DNA of 64,000 nt, taken from Proteles cristata cristata (taxonomy: Eukaryota; Chordata; Mammalia; Carnivora; Hyaenidae). Positions within the stretch are counted from its first letter, which is position 1. The number at the start of each line of letters is the position of its first letter. The DNA lies in assembly GCA_017311185.1 (NCBI GenBank), contig JAESUZ010002383.1, positions 2,579,423 to 2,643,422 of the forward strand. Direction: 5' to 3'. Position numbers and translations under genes: made by a program. The notes under the pieces were generated by a model that worked only from the letters and a program-made list of their open reading frames with translations, was not told the DNA's origin and did no database searches. Positions 21,820-32,800 of the stretch are shown one piece after another.

Positions 21820-22045
21820 TGAGCCCATTTTACTGTGGACATCACATGATGCTAAACTTTATATATATACTGACTCATTCAGTCACTCAAATAGTCATAT
21901 AAAGTTATTTACTCTCCCACTCTACAGATTCAAGAACTGGGCCTGGAAAAATGGAAAAAAAAAAACTTCTCCTAAAGTTTTTTTGGTCAGTCAGTGGGAA
22001 AGCCAACATTCAAATCCAGGGTGTCTATCAGATTGTATGAGTCTT
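21820..22045 (-). repeat. MIR, minus strand
   Basis: CATGATGCTAAACTTTATATA, CTCTACAGATTCAAGAACTGGGCC and AGTCAGTGGGAAAGCCAACATTCAAATCC follow the antisense MIR. Confidence 0.65.
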
Positions 22046-22084
22046 CTAAGGTTCCTAAAAGGGTGATAGGCTACTGTTTTAGTT

Positions 22085-22982
22085 TAAAATGGAAAAGATT
22101 AAACACCTCAAAAATAAATAATTCAATTTAAAAATGGGGAAAAGGCACAAACAGCCATTTCTCCAAAGAAGACACCCAGATCTCCAACAGACACATGAGA
22201 AAATTCTCAACATCACTCATCACCAGGGAAATGTGAATCAAAAGTACAGTGGGATATCACCTCACATCTGTTGGAATGGCTAAAATAAAAAACACAAGAA
22301 ACAACAGGTGTTGGTGAGGATGAGAAGAAAAAGGAATCCTCTTACACTGTTGGTGGAAATGCTAACTGGTGCAGCCATTCTGAAAGACAGTGTGGAGGTT
22401 CCTCAAAAAGTTAAAAATAGAACGACCTTAATATCCAGTAATCACACTATCGGATATAGTGGATATATTACCCAAAGAATACAAAAACACTAATTCAAAG
22501 GGATACATGCACCCCTATGTTATAGCAGTATTATTTATAATAGCCAATTTACAGAAGCCACCCAAGTGTCCATCAATTGACAAATGGATAAAGAAGATGG
22601 AATATATACATATATTTTTTGGGGGAGATATATATGTATACATACATATATACATATATATCTCCCCCAAAAAAGAATGAAATCTTGACATTTGCAACAA
22701 GATGGATGGAGCTAGAGAGTATAATGCCAAGTGAAATAAATCAGTCAGAAAAAGATAAATACCATATGATTTCACTCATATGTGGAATTTAAGAAGCAAA
22801 ACTAATGAGCAAAGGAGGAAAAAAAGAGAGAGAGAGAGAGGAAAGCAAGAAACAAACTCTTAACTCTAGAGAATTGATGGTTAACAGAGGGGAGGTGAGT
22901 GGGAGGGATGGGTCAAATGGGTGATGGGGATTAAGGAGTGTATTTGTTGTGATGAGCATCTGGTGATTAAAATTAAAACTTA
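22085..22982 (+). mobile_element. L1 3' end with broken ORF2 C-terminus
   Basis: TTTCTCCAAAGAAGACACCCAG, CATCACTCATCACCAGGGAAATG, CTGTTGGTGGAAATGC, CAAAAAGTTAAAAATAGAACGAC and GATTTCACTCATATGTGG follow the carnivoran L1 ORF2 end and 3' UTR. The region corresponds to the reverse transcriptase C-terminal tail, which in live L1s takes part in target-primed integration. It is broken over several frames (a 73-residue piece at 22459-22680 is the longest). It is 5'-truncated. One segment near 22600-22680 has been replaced by a hairpin, listed separately. Confidence 0.92.
22615..22674. repeat. Perfect 26-bp-arm inverted repeat within the L1
   Basis: The left arm at 22615-22640 runs TTTTTTGGGGGAGATATA onward, and its exact reverse complement lies at 22649-22674 with an 8-base loop CATACATA between. 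The usual L1 text here ('caatggaatattactcagccat') is missing, so the hairpin replaced it. A template switch during replication or reverse transcription would explain this. Confidence 0.95.
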
Positions 22983-22984
22983 CA

Positions 22985-23117
22985 GGGGCAGCACTTGGGT
23001 GGCTCAATTGGTTGAGTGGTTGAGCATCTGACCCTTGATTGCAACTCAGGTCATGATCCCAGACTCAAGGGATTGAGTCCTGAAATAGGCTCCATGCTGA
23101 GTGTGAAGCCTACTTAA

Positions 23118-23170
<53 letters not shown>

Positions 23171-23485
23171 CCTCCCTCCCTCCCTCCCTCCCTCCCTCTC
23201 TCCCTCTCTCCCTCTCTCTCCCTCCCTCTCTCCCTCCCTCTCTTTCTCCCTCTCCCTCTCTCTCTCTCCCTCTCTCCCTCCCTCTCTCTTTCTCCCTCTC
23301 CCTCTCTCTCTCTCCCTCTCTCCCCTCCCCCTCTCCCTCCCTCTCTCCCCCTCCCCCTCTCCCTCTCCCTGTCTCTCCCTCTCTCTCCCTGTCTCTCCTC
23401 TCCCTCCCTCTCCCTCCCTCCCTCTCTCCCTCCCTCTCTCTCTCTCTCTGTCCCTCTTTCTTACTTGTGCTCCTTAAAAAATTTT
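22985..23485 (+). mobile_element. SINEC with hugely expanded CT body
   Basis: Head GCACTTGGGTGGCTCAATTGG, GGTCATGATCCCAG and GGGATTGAGTCC lead to GCCTACTTAAAATTCTCTCTC, where the normal short CT stretch has grown to 341 bases. The 3' end ACTTGTGCTCCTTAAAAAA follows. Without the expansion the copy would be about 165 bases. Confidence 0.88.
23120..23460. repeat. 341-bp (CT)n/(CCCT)n pyrimidine tract
   Basis: Nearly pure C/T over 341 bases with only a few G interruptions. It mixes (CT)n, (CCCT)n and (CCCTCT)n segments. It arose from the CT-rich region of the SINE in which it lies. Pure polypurine/polypyrimidine DNA of this length can form triplex (H-DNA). Confidence 0.97.
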
Positions 23486-24060
23486 TTAAATTTAGAAAAC
23501 AAACTAGAGAAGATTAAAGTGATAGATCACACTTTTCCCCCACTTGTTCTCCAATCCATACCCTTTGACATGTGAGTATACAGTTCATACCATGAGAAGT
23601 GGTTTATTTTTTTACTCCATTGATATTGGGTTTAGCCATGGGATTTGCTTTGGCCAAAGGAATGTTTGTGTTTGGAAAGTGATCATAGACTATATTTAAT
23701 TTTTTAATTTAAAATAAGTATTTCATTTAAACTAAAAATACCACCCCATCCCCCGCAAAATAAAGAAACAAAAACAATTCACAGAGTGGGCACAGACTTT
23801 CAGTCTATTGGTAGGCATGGACTCATTCTTTGTGTTCTTGCTTTTCCCCAGCAGATCATCTGAAACCACTGATCTGAGGAGAATAAAGGACAAATGGAAT
23901 AGCCCAAGTCCCAACCCACAGCCTGATGCCAACCTAGCTGAGGGCAATCTAACCACCCACACAGATGCCTGGGCAAGAAATCAATACTTCTGTTACATCA
24001 CTGAGTTTGGGGATTGTTTATTAAGCTGCATATTTTGAGCGATAGCTGATGAATGCAGTT
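23486..24060 (+). repeat. Ancient interspersed repeat, family unresolved
   Basis: TTAGCCATGGGATTTGCTTTGGCCAAAGGAATG, then CCAACCCACAGCCTGATGCCAACC and CATCACTGAGTTTGGGGATTGTTTATTAAGCTGCA, follow a common mammalian repeat also suspected at 4660-4965. A (T/A)-rich insert near 23690-23770 may be separate. Family not assigned. Confidence 0.45.
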
Positions 24061-24421
24061 AAGACTGTAACATTATAGACATTAATAGAATAATATAATA
24101 TTTCCTTTCAGTGAAAATTTAAAAAGGTCCTCTATCTTTTAGACACAAAGAAGTAAGAGTTTGTTGATGATAACTGTGTTGTTCTAGATTGGTTAATTGG
24201 GAAACATGGGAAGATATTTTTCCGGGATAGCTTAATGAAGAGTCATTTTTCTGGAATAATTTCTTGCAGACTCAGACATGGCAAGAGAATAAGCTACAGG
24301 TTTTTTTTTTTTTTTTAATCCCTTAAAACCCTGCAAGTTTTGCTGGCCTGTTATGATTTAGAAAAGGAATTTAAGCGTTTTTTGAAGACACAGATATATA
24401 ACCTTAAAAAAAAACCTTTAA
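24061..24421. other. Unassigned AT-rich sequence
   Basis: Nothing recognised other than a 17-base T run at about 24301-24317. Confidence 0.5.
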
Positions 24422-24619
24422 GGGGCACCTGGGTGACTTAGTCAGTTAAGCGTCCAACTTTCGCTTAGGGTCATGATCTCGCGGTTAGTGGGTTCGAGCC
24501 CCGCGTCGGGCTCTGTGCTGACTGCCAGAGCTCTGTTTCAGTCTGTGACTCCCTCTCTCTCTGAACCTCCCCTGCTCACGCTGTCTCTCTCTCTCCTAGA
24601 AATAAATAAAAATATTTTT
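24422..24619 (+). mobile_element. SINEC, young subgroup
   Basis: Head GGCACCTGGGTGACTTAGTCAG, then CTTTCGCTTAGG, GGGTTCGAGCCCCGCGTCGGG and TCTCCTAGAAATAAATAAA. It shares CTTTCGCTTAGG and GCTGACTGCCAG with the copies at 28569 and 60186, marking one subgroup. The flanks repeat AAAAACCTTTAA / AAAAACCCTTTAA. Confidence 0.95.
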
Positions 24620-24632
24620 AAAAAACCCTTTA

Positions 24633-25637
24633 AACTGACAACTTTTGGATTAAGTGGCAAAACTATACTATTTACTCTCTCGAAAGGTTGCTCTTGGGAA
24701 CAACTGTATAACTCCACAGTTAGAGTAAGAGTATAAGGTAGAGGCCAAGGAAAAGAAAGGATTTGGATTCAGGAAAAATACGCACACAGAGAATATGAAA
24801 GCATTTAGTGTGTTCACATCACTCACACACACTTCCATTAAATTCTATGCCTTCTAGCAAGCTCCTGCTGAATCCTTAGTTGCAAAAGCCCTTCTCTGGG
24901 CTTTCTGGGTAGGAACATCAAGCTCAGAGTGGTGAAGGTTCATTACAGGTTCTCCTTGTAGGAGCTCTATCTTGCCCTTTCTCTGGAGCTGTGTCAGCCT
25001 CCTTCTTAGACACCAGGAGGGAGACTGAATGTTTGCGGTCTGGGTCTGAAGCAACCATTGTATAACTGCCTCAGCACCAGTGATTCTTATGATAATAAAT
25101 TTCCATTGATGAACTCATTGGGGGTGGAGATGAAGATCTTCAACACGTCAGGAGACTTTCTTATTCTACTGCAATTTTTCTTTAATTAATTGGACAAGTT
25201 CCCCCTTCCTCCAAGCCCCCAAGTGCAGCCAGTGAAAGAATTAAAGAGAATTGTTAAGATTTATAGCACCACAGCCTGACCTACTTTGGAGCAAGCACAT
25301 TCTGGGGAGGAAAGGAACCCAGATTTTAACTGTTTTCTTTGTGTCTAAATCCTTCTCTCTTTTAGTTAAAGAGGGCCAAAGACAAACATGTTTTCACTGA
25401 GATTTAAAGAATTTCGTTTACTGTGGTGGACGGTTGACTAATAACCTTGATTCTTATGTGGGTGAGGGCCATTACGTAAAGGAAGGGCCTTTGTAGTTGG
25501 GTCAAGAGAGCGGTTTTAATTTCAGCTTCATTAAAAACTCCAAACTCAGGGCAAAAATCTGAGCACTTGGTAAAGCAGACCAAATTGGGATAATAAATGT
25601 TTAACTTTTTCTGAGAATCGTGAAAACAGAATAGGGG
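24633..25637. other. Unassigned non-coding sequence
   Basis: No repeat, exon or RNA gene recognised over 1 kb. Confidence 0.5.
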
Positions 25638-25800
25638 GATGGGTGTGGGGCTGGGTGAGACAAATGGTGGGGATTAAGGAATGACTTGCGGTGATGAGCA
25701 CTGGATGATGTAGGGAAGTGTTGAATCATCACACTGTACACCTGAAACTAATATTACACTGTATGTTAATTGCACTGGAATTAAAACAAAACAAAAACCA
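25638..25800 (+). mobile_element. L1 3' tail
   Basis: GGTGGGGATTAAGGAATGACTTG, GGTGATGAGCACTGGATGATG and ACTGTACACCTGAAACTAATATTACACTG are an L1 3' end followed by an A-rich tail. It is 5'-truncated to about 160 bases. Confidence 0.85.
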
Positions 25801-25902
25801 GAAGGGTGATAGATGTATAACTTCAGATGAATAAACATGAGGTGATAGGTTTGCTTGAAGTCTTCTAGAACCTTTGTTCTCTTAAAAGAATAGCTGTGCC
25901 AA

Positions 25903-26130
25903 GAGGCCCCTGGGTGGCTCAGTTGGTTAAGCGTCCAACTTCAGCCCAGATCATGATTCCACGATTCATGGGTAGGAGCCCTGTATGGGGCTCTGTGCTG
26001 ACAGTTCAGAGCCTGGAGTGTGCTTTGGATTCTGTGTCTCCCTCTCTTTCTGCTCCTCCCCCACTCAATCGCACACGTGCATGCTCTCTTTCTCTCAAAA
26101 ATAAATAAATGTTCAAAAAAAATTTTTTTA
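25903..26130 (+). mobile_element. SINEC
   Basis: A full copy with head GGCCCCTGGGTGGCTCAGTTGG and older TGCTCCTCCCCCACTC body. The target duplication AATAGCTGTGCCAA (25889-25902) recurs as AATAGCTGTACCAA (26131-26144). Confidence 0.96.
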
Positions 26131-26144
26131 AATAGCTGTACCAA

Positions 26145-26621
26145 AAGATTCAGAGACGGTGGTGGAAAAAAATTCAGATCCAGGTATTCAAATATTTCAG
26201 AAGAACTTTCAAATTCATGGCATTTCTAATTTAATGATCAACAAAAACAGAGTCAGACTCAACCCTTTCTAATCAATAAATGCTGACATATGACCCTCCA
26301 TATCTTAGGGGCCTCAGAGCTCCCCAGGAGAGGAGTTTAGGAATTGATGGGGGGTGGGGTGGAGTACACGCTTTTACCTGGAGCTTCTTTTCCCCATCTA
26401 CCTTTTAGCAGGGTTTCTCTTAACATATACTTCTACCTGCCATGTTCTGGGTCCAACTCATCCATTCCACTGATGCTCTGTTCTCTCTCCACTCTCTCCA
26501 GGATGGCACAACACACATTTAGTGACCACATGCATGTAACTAGAATCTGCACATATTTGTGGAGTCACTACTATCACAGGCTGCATAGCCTAGTGGAAAG
26601 CACTGGAAGGATCAAGAGACC
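26145..26621. other. Unassigned non-coding sequence
   Basis: A 124-residue frame (26344-26718, plus) covers part of this stretch but shows no domain and runs into an L1 fragment. Confidence 0.5.
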
Positions 26622-27100
26622 TGTGCGAGAATATTCATTGCTACATCACTGTAATGGTGAAAACATCCTAAATGTTCAAAACCTGATGATAGATAAATAT
26701 AGCATGAAAAACCCCTAATATAGAATACTAATATGGAATACTACAGGTGTTAAGATGTAGGTAAACTGTTTTTAAACCATGTAATGAAAAAAAGAAAGTT
26801 GAAGGTCCCAAAATATGACAGTAACTATATAAACTAAAGCATGCAGAAAATATACTATCTAATATGTACATGTGTAGTAAAGATAATGAAATCCTTGTGG
26901 GCATGAAGAATGACATTCAGGACAGTGGTTATCACTTGGGGATCAGGTGGGGAAGAAGAGCAGGACAGGAGAAAAGGAACATGGAAGGCTTCGTTTATAT
27001 TTTTATTTCTGAAATTGGGTGGTGGCCACAAAGTACTTGCCTGGATTTTGCTATACTTTTTTCTATGCCTGAAAAATCTTCATTATAATAAACATGAGAA
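26622..27100 (+). mobile_element. Old L1 (L1ME-like) 3' end
   Basis: AGAATATTCATTGCTACATCAC, CATCCTAAATGTTCAAAACC, GGAATACTACAGGTGTTAAGATG and ATACTTTTTTCTATGCCTGAAAAATCTTCATTATAATAAACATG follow the old L1 3' UTR pattern ('aatgttcattgcagcattatt ... acaataagcatg'). Highly diverged. Confidence 0.7.
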
Positions 27101-27104
27101 AGAA

Positions 27105-27470
27105 GGTGCTATTGACTGAATGTGACCCCAAATCTATATTACATATGTTAGAAGCTAACCCCAAAATTGGGGGTATTGGGAGGTGGCACCTGGGGGAAGT
27201 GATTAGGTCCTAAGGGTGGAACTGTCATGGATGGGATTCATGCTCATTGAAGAGACCCCCACAGAGCTCCCTGTCCCCTTCCACCATGTGAGGACACAGC
27301 GGGGAGACAACCATTTATGAACCAGGAAGTGGGCCTTCACCAGACACCACATCTGTTGACACCTTGATCTTGGACTTCCAGCCTCCAGAACTATGAGTTC
27401 TCACTGTTGTTTATATGCCACCCAGTGTGTGGCGTATCTGTTACATCCGGTGGAATAGACTAAGACAGGA
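27105..27470 (+). mobile_element. MLT1 (ERVL-MaLR) LTR, nearly complete
   Basis: The LTR-like start TGACTGAATGTGACCCC is followed by CATATGTTAGAAGCTAACCCC, TCACCAGACACCACATCTG, GACACCTTGATCTTGGACTTCCAGCC and CACCCAGTGTGTGGCG, ending near AATAGACTAAGACAGG. This is the MLT1 consensus order on the plus strand. Confidence 0.9.
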
Positions 27471-28224
27471 AGTCAGCATCGAGGGCAAGGCCTGAGCTCT
27501 CAGCTTTGCCCCCACACGTGCTCACCCTTGGCTCTGTTGGCCTCGTTTTCTGACCCATGAGATGAACGGTTGGCCTCGTCAATCTAGGATGGGTGCCAGG
27601 CTGCAGAAAGGAGACTGATGCCCCTGCCCGTCAGCATCCTCCTAAAGCTGTGCCTGGACAACAGGAAAAAAGTAAAAAACTAAGGGACTAAGTAGAACCT
27701 CAAATGCCTAGCATGCCTGGATACTTTTTTAAAAATTGCCCTGATCTGCTCCTGTAGCACCTGCTGAAGCCTCCTGAGCTGGACAGAGCTCTTCTTGTGG
27801 TAGGGTCCCCTCCCTAAGGAAAGGGAAAAAAGACACCTCAAGGCAACCTGGCTATAGGCATATGTGACAACATCCCTCATGACCTTGTAACATGAGACCA
27901 CTTAATCAGACTACATGTTTGTGTGTTACCGTATATGGGAGACAAAGAAGTAGAAAATGCATAAAATCTATGCAGATTGGCGTTCGGGGCTGAGTTCTTC
28001 AAGTACGAAGGGTGTCGGCACAAAGTTGCTTCCTGGAAAGAAAAGACTCCATGTCACAACTCTCTGTGGGAGAATCCTGCTACCTTCCGTTCTCAAATTC
28101 TTCCATGGAAAGAAGATTCTACAATTTCTCTTGGCAGCCCACTCTAGTAACTGGTGATTGCTACAAAACTGAGTATGGGGAAATTCAGTTACAATCATCC
28201 CCTTTCCCTTTACCCCCTTAGTAG
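27471..28224. other. Unassigned non-coding sequence
   Basis: No recognisable feature. Confidence 0.5.
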
Positions 28225-28436
28225 GGTTAAAAATTTTTTTAATGTTTATTTATTTGGAGAGAGAGAGAGAGAGAGAACTAGGGAGGGGCAGAGAAAGAGG
28301 GAGAGAATCCCAAGCAGGCTGTACACTGTCAGCACAGAGCCTGACTCCAAGCTCAATCCCACAAGCCTTGAGATCATGACATGAGCTGAAATCAAGATTC
28401 AGAGGCTTAATCGACAAAGCCACCCAGGTACCCTGA
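28225..28436 (-). mobile_element. SINEC, minus strand
   Basis: T-rich tail, (GA)n, AGGGAGGGGCAG body (older variant), CACTGTCAGCACAGAGCC and head CACCCAGGTACCC. The target CCCCTTAGTAG (28214-28224) recurs as CCCCTTAGTG (28437-28446). Confidence 0.94.
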
Positions 28437-28446
28437 CCCCTTAGTG

Positions 28447-28990
28447 TTTTTATGTTAATAAATATAGAGACTTAGGTAAAAATCACATGACATTATTAAA
28501 TGTCACTAAAATACTATTTATTTTTTCCTGGAGAAGACTTACTGGCTTCATAAAATGCCTTTAATACCCAGGGGCTCCTGGGTGGCTTGGTCGGTTAAGC
28601 ATCTGACTTTCACTTAGGTCATGATCTCACGGTTCGTGGGTTCGAGCCCCGCGTCGGGCTCTGTGCTGACTGCCAGCTCAGAACCTGGAGTCTATTTCGG
28701 AGTCTGTGTCTCCCTCTCTCTCTGACCCTCCCCTGCTCATGCTGTCTCTCTCTCTCCTAGAAATAAATCTAAAAAAATATTTTTAAAAATGCTTCTAATA
28801 CCTAACACAAAATGCCAAAGGAGGATATATTACTTTATATACCATCATCCCAATTCTGCTTAATAAATTATCTACAAACATGCACATACACATAAGACTA
28901 GAAGGAAATGCATCTAGGCAGTGGAATTATGGGTAATTTAACATTTCTTCAGGCTCAAATGAATTTTCCAATTTTTCTACAATGAGCATT
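28447..28990 (+). mobile_element. Old L1 (L1ME-like) 3' remnant, split by a SINE
   Basis: The part after the SINE (GACTAGAAGGAAATGCATC, GTGGAATTATGGGTAATTTAAC, TCCAATTTTTCTACAATGAGCATTTTTACTG) matches the end of an old L1. The part before the SINE is less certain. Confidence 0.6.
28569..28786 (+). mobile_element. SINEC, young subgroup
   Basis: Head GGGGCTCCTGGGTGGCTTGGTCGG, CTTTCACTTAGGTCATGATC, B-box region GGGTTCGAGCCCC, GCTGACTGCCAGCTCAGAACC, CTGACCCTCC and CTAGAAATAAAT tail. The target AAATGCCTTTAATACC (28553-28568) recurs as AAATGCTTCTAATACC (28787-28802). Confidence 0.96.
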
Positions 28991-29444
28991 TTTACTGCCA
29001 TAACCAGCCTTGTTTATGTGGATGCACTGCTGTTTATTTTACAGTGTGGTTTGCTTTGGACTAGAAGCACGTTTCTCCCACCATCCGCCAGGCACCCAGC
29101 CCTGCAGCTCGGTCTGGAGCCCACTCTGAGTTCATTAGCAGGAATGCCGCACCAACCCAAACCCACCCCGAGAGTCATTTATTCTCTAAGCCAGGTTTTC
29201 AAAAACCTGGTCTCACAGAGGCTTTTGAAGCTCTATTTGCCACATTGCAAAGGAACAAATGCCTTGCCAGAGAGGATTTGAATGCTTCCAGAGAGTTATA
29301 AAGAGTGGAGTGGAGTCTGCTCTGATTGCCAGCATCAAATCTCTGTCTAGGGAATGATAAAATGCCCTCATACATTTCCTCAGCCAGCTCAGCAGCCCAA
29401 GCCTCACGCGAGACACCCCCTTAAACCACACAAACCTCTCCATC
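28991..29444. other. Unassigned non-coding sequence
   Basis: No recognisable feature. Confidence 0.5.
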
Positions 29445-29842
29445 TTAGTCAGCTTGGGCTGCCGTAACAAATACCAGACGGTATGGCTTGAAATTTATCT
29501 TCTCACAGTTCTGGAGGCTGGGAAGTCCAAGATCAAGGTGGCAGCAGGGTTTGGCTTCTGGTGAGACTTCTCTTCATGGTGAAGTAGATGGCAGCTCTTT
29601 GTGTGCCCCCACTTGCCCTCTCCTGGCATGTGTGCAGAGACAGCAAGAGAGAGAACTCTCTGGTATCTCTTCTTCCAAGGGCACCAACCCTATCAGGTTA
29701 GAACCCCACCCTTGTGAGCTGATAGAATCCTAATTACTCCATCAGGGCGTAATGTGACTATTTCCAATATAGTCACATTGGGGGTTAGGGCTTCAGTATA
29801 TGAATTTGGGGAAGAGGACACCATTCATGCCCTAGCAATGTC
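29445..29842 (-). mobile_element. MLT1 (ERVL-MaLR) LTR, minus strand, nearly complete
   Basis: TTAGTCAGCTTGGGCTGCCGTAACAAATACC, TCTCACAGTTCTGGAGGCTGGGAAGTCC and, near the end, AGTCACATTGGGGGTTAGGGCTTCAG follow the reverse complement of MLT1. The LTR is nearly whole, suggesting a solo LTR left by recombination. Confidence 0.92.
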
Positions 29843-29845
29843 CTA

Positions 29846-30854
29846 AAACTAAATTTTAGAGAGCCCAGTCTCTCTGTGGGGTCAGCCCGCCAATGCCCTC
29901 ACCCCACCTGGCTCTCCATGGACAAGTTCTTTGAAGAACAGGGATGGGGATGGCACAGACCAATGTAGAAATAGGTGGAAAACACATAGCTTTTGTAGGG
30001 GGTACACAGGGTGACATCTGTGAGAAGGTAACAGGTAGCATCTGTGAGGAGACCTCCCTGGTTTCCTTAATAAACCACCGTCCCATCTTCTATGGTTGGA
30101 CGTAAGGGGAGAAACTCCACGTGTTCAGGGGTCACTGGAAACTGGGCCCCAAAGATTGATCCTCTGCAGAAGCTTCTCTACTAATGGTGGCCATGAAGGA
30201 TTTCTATTCCCTCTTAAGAATGTCCTTCCCAAAGGTATCACTGCTTTCTTTTCTCTTCTCTTCCCTGATGTATATGAGTGACCAAATGGGACCACTTCCC
30301 CAGGGTTGACTTTTATGCACACAGAGTCATCTAGGAATTCCCTGGGTTGACAACTCAGGCTGTGTTACCACCTGCAATGCTATGCCGAAAAAAGGAAATG
30401 ACCAGTTGGCAGAGACTGGCTTTGCCTTACGACAATTAGTAAAGTGACTGTGGAATGCACCTGCAACTGGCCCCTCAAAGATGCCCCTCACTGCGTCAGA
30501 TTCTTTATGACTTATGACTGCAGCTGGGCCATAGAGAGAATTTACTATCCTCACGGTAGAAAGAAGACATGCCTCAAATGACCCAGCTCTCTGAAGAGTA
30601 TGTGTTGAAAGCATGCATGAACAAACGGCATGAACAAGAAGCGTGCAGGATACTGAGCACAGCAGTGATTCCATCGACATCATCCACAATCCACCACAAT
30701 GATGATAGTTAATATTTATTGAGTATTAACTATGTGGCTAGGACTCCTGAGATGCCCAGAGGGATCTCAGAGGGTTTGGGCAGGGATATTTGGGAGGTAG
30801 CAGCAGCATTATTCTCTTTTCTGTATTGGGAGTTCCATAAAATGTATCATCAGA
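29846..30854. other. Unassigned, with a possible MIR/L2 patch near 30700-30760
   Basis: TTAATATTTATTGAGTATTAACTATGTGG resembles the antisense 'aacatttattgagcgcttactatgtgc' start of MIR/L2. The rest is unassigned; a 120-residue frame at 30327-30689 has no domain. Confidence 0.45.
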
Positions 30855-31033
30855 GGGGTGCCTGTGTGACTCAGTAGGCTAAGCGCCTGACTCGATTTTG
30901 ATGCAAGTCATGATCGCACAGACCATGAGATCGAATCCTGCATCAACCTGCTTGGGATTCCCTCTCTCTGCCTTTCCTCTGCTCATGCTCTCTCTTTCTC
31001 TCTCTATTAAAATAAATGAACATTTACAAAAAA
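30855..31033 (+). mobile_element. SINEC, diverged
   Basis: Head GGGGTGCCTGTGTGACTCAGTAGG, CATGATCGCACAG, GAGATCGAATCC and tail TAAAATAAATG. The target GTATCATCAGA (30844-30854) recurs as GTATCATTAGA (31034-31044). Confidence 0.93.
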
Positions 31034-31044
31034 GTATCATTAGA

Positions 31045-31505
31045 AAAAGGGCTCCACTGCCAAAATTTGAATAGCATTGTTTCATGGAACACTCTCAATG
31101 AGAAAACCAGGTACCAGAGTTAGGAAGGGGCTGAGCAAATGTCACACAGTAAGTGGCAGAATGAGATTGGAAATAAGATATCCAACAAAGTGCTCTTTTA
31201 ATCAAGCTTCATTGCCCTCTGCCTGTGATAATACCAAGTAACAATAAAGTGATCTCTGGAATATCAGTTGAGTGACTATATACTTAATGCCCTTTTGAGT
31301 CCCCAGTATGTGCTGGGCATTAGGCTAAGTATTTTTACAGGTATTAAAACATTAATTCTCATGAAAATCCAGAAAAATAGATGCCATTACTACCATTATT
31401 TAACAGATACAGAAACTGAGTCACTGAGAGATGAAATAACTTGCTTGAGGTCTCAAAGGAAGTGTGTGATGACGCCAGGATTTGAGCTCAAACAATACAG
31501 CTTTT
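31045..31505 (-). repeat. MIR, minus strand (31282-31505), with a possible second scrap upstream
   Basis: CAGTATGTGCTGGGCATTAGGCTAAG, TTTAACAGATACAGAAACTGAGTCAC and AAATAACTTGCTTGAGGTCTC are antisense MIR in order. A second scrap, CAAATGTCACACAGTAAGTGGCAGAATGAG, lies at about 31136-31165. Confidence 0.75.
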
Positions 31506-32674
31506 CCTGACTAGTATATTATTCTGCATCTCAAGACCGAAAAGAATTTACACCAAAACAAAGAAACACAGAGTTCATCCTCAACTTTTCCCTCTGCTCA
31601 ATGGTTCTTTTTTCTAGGCACCCTATTTTCCATCCTTTGAGAAATGAAAATCATACAATCTATCAAAGATTCATTGAAATCTCTGCAGGGAAGAGTTAGC
31701 AGTAAGAGAATTATTTCTGTTCTACAGGTGAGGTGTTTACAGAGGCTTATTAGACACAACTCATCATTTGTCATTCAGCAGATGCAGATAAGATGGGAAT
31801 TGGCCTGTGTCTGAATCCCCAAACTCTGTTCATCCAACTGCATGAGTGGTCTAAGTGCATGCGAAATAAAAAGTTTGTGTGTATGTGTGTGTGGTAGGGT
31901 GAGGAACAGCGGGGCACTGATGTTGACAGATAAGGGTAGTGGATTGGATGGGTCCTCAGTGGCCTTAACATTCTTCAGTTGCTGTGTATCACACAGAGGC
32001 CACTGGAGCTTTAAGAGAATGACTGAACAGCAGCTATCTTCATGTTTTTGAAACATTATTTTCCATGGTGAAGACTGGATTGGAGTTGGATGGTCTTCTT
32101 GAAGACTACAGAGGAGAGAGGGGTTCGAGGAAATACGTTAGGAAGCTGTTGCTATTTTCCAAGAGAGAGAGAGAGGCTGGTGCTCTGTTTAAGCAATGGA
32201 AGAGATGCCTGAACAATATTTGTAGGCAATTCACATACTTTGAACACTATGCATTTCAGAGATGAAAAATACTTCTTAGCATCCCTTAAGCTCTCAGTAA
32301 ACCCTGTAGTGTTGACTGGATATAACGGTGGTTGAAGGTTCATGGTGTGTGGATGCCTGACTAGAAATTTCGAACTAACTAACCTCTGTCTCTGGGGGTG
32401 GTAGAGGATGAAAATTAATGTGTTTATTTATTACAGTGTTGATGCTTCAGAATTTATAAGTAAGTACACAGCTGACAGCATTAACCAAATTATGTGATAG
32501 CGATTCACAGCTCAAAGGAAAGGTAAGTTTAAAGATATCCTTAGCCTCCAGGATCCTTCTGTCTACAAGGAAGACAAGAAGATAAAATGTGCAACAGTTG
32601 CCTGATCAGAGAGGCATGTACAATGAAGGATCTAAGTACAGGTGGTAAGATGGACTGAATCAGGAGTAGATTTA
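31506..32674. other. Unassigned non-coding sequence
   Basis: No repeat or exon recognised. A short imperfect GT run lies near 31872-31893. Confidence 0.5.
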
Positions 32675-32800
32675 GCTTTTCATTCATTTAGCAAATGTAT
32701 TTATGTAATAACTACTATGTGTCAGGCTCTGTGGGAAAGGATCTGTAAATGAAATAGACTAAAAAGTCTCTTTCTGCAGAGAGCTTACATTCTTGGAAAC
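32675..32800 (-). repeat. L2 3' end, minus strand
   Basis: CATTCATTTAGCAAATGTATTTATG, ACTACTATGTGTCAGGCTCTG and GAGAGCTTACATTCTTGG are the antisense L2 3' end. Confidence 0.75.

Noticed and set aside
22459..22680. 73-residue frame ending in a Tyr/Ile-rich repeat
   Set aside because: It is L1 ORF2 remnant running into the AT-rich hairpin; not a gene.
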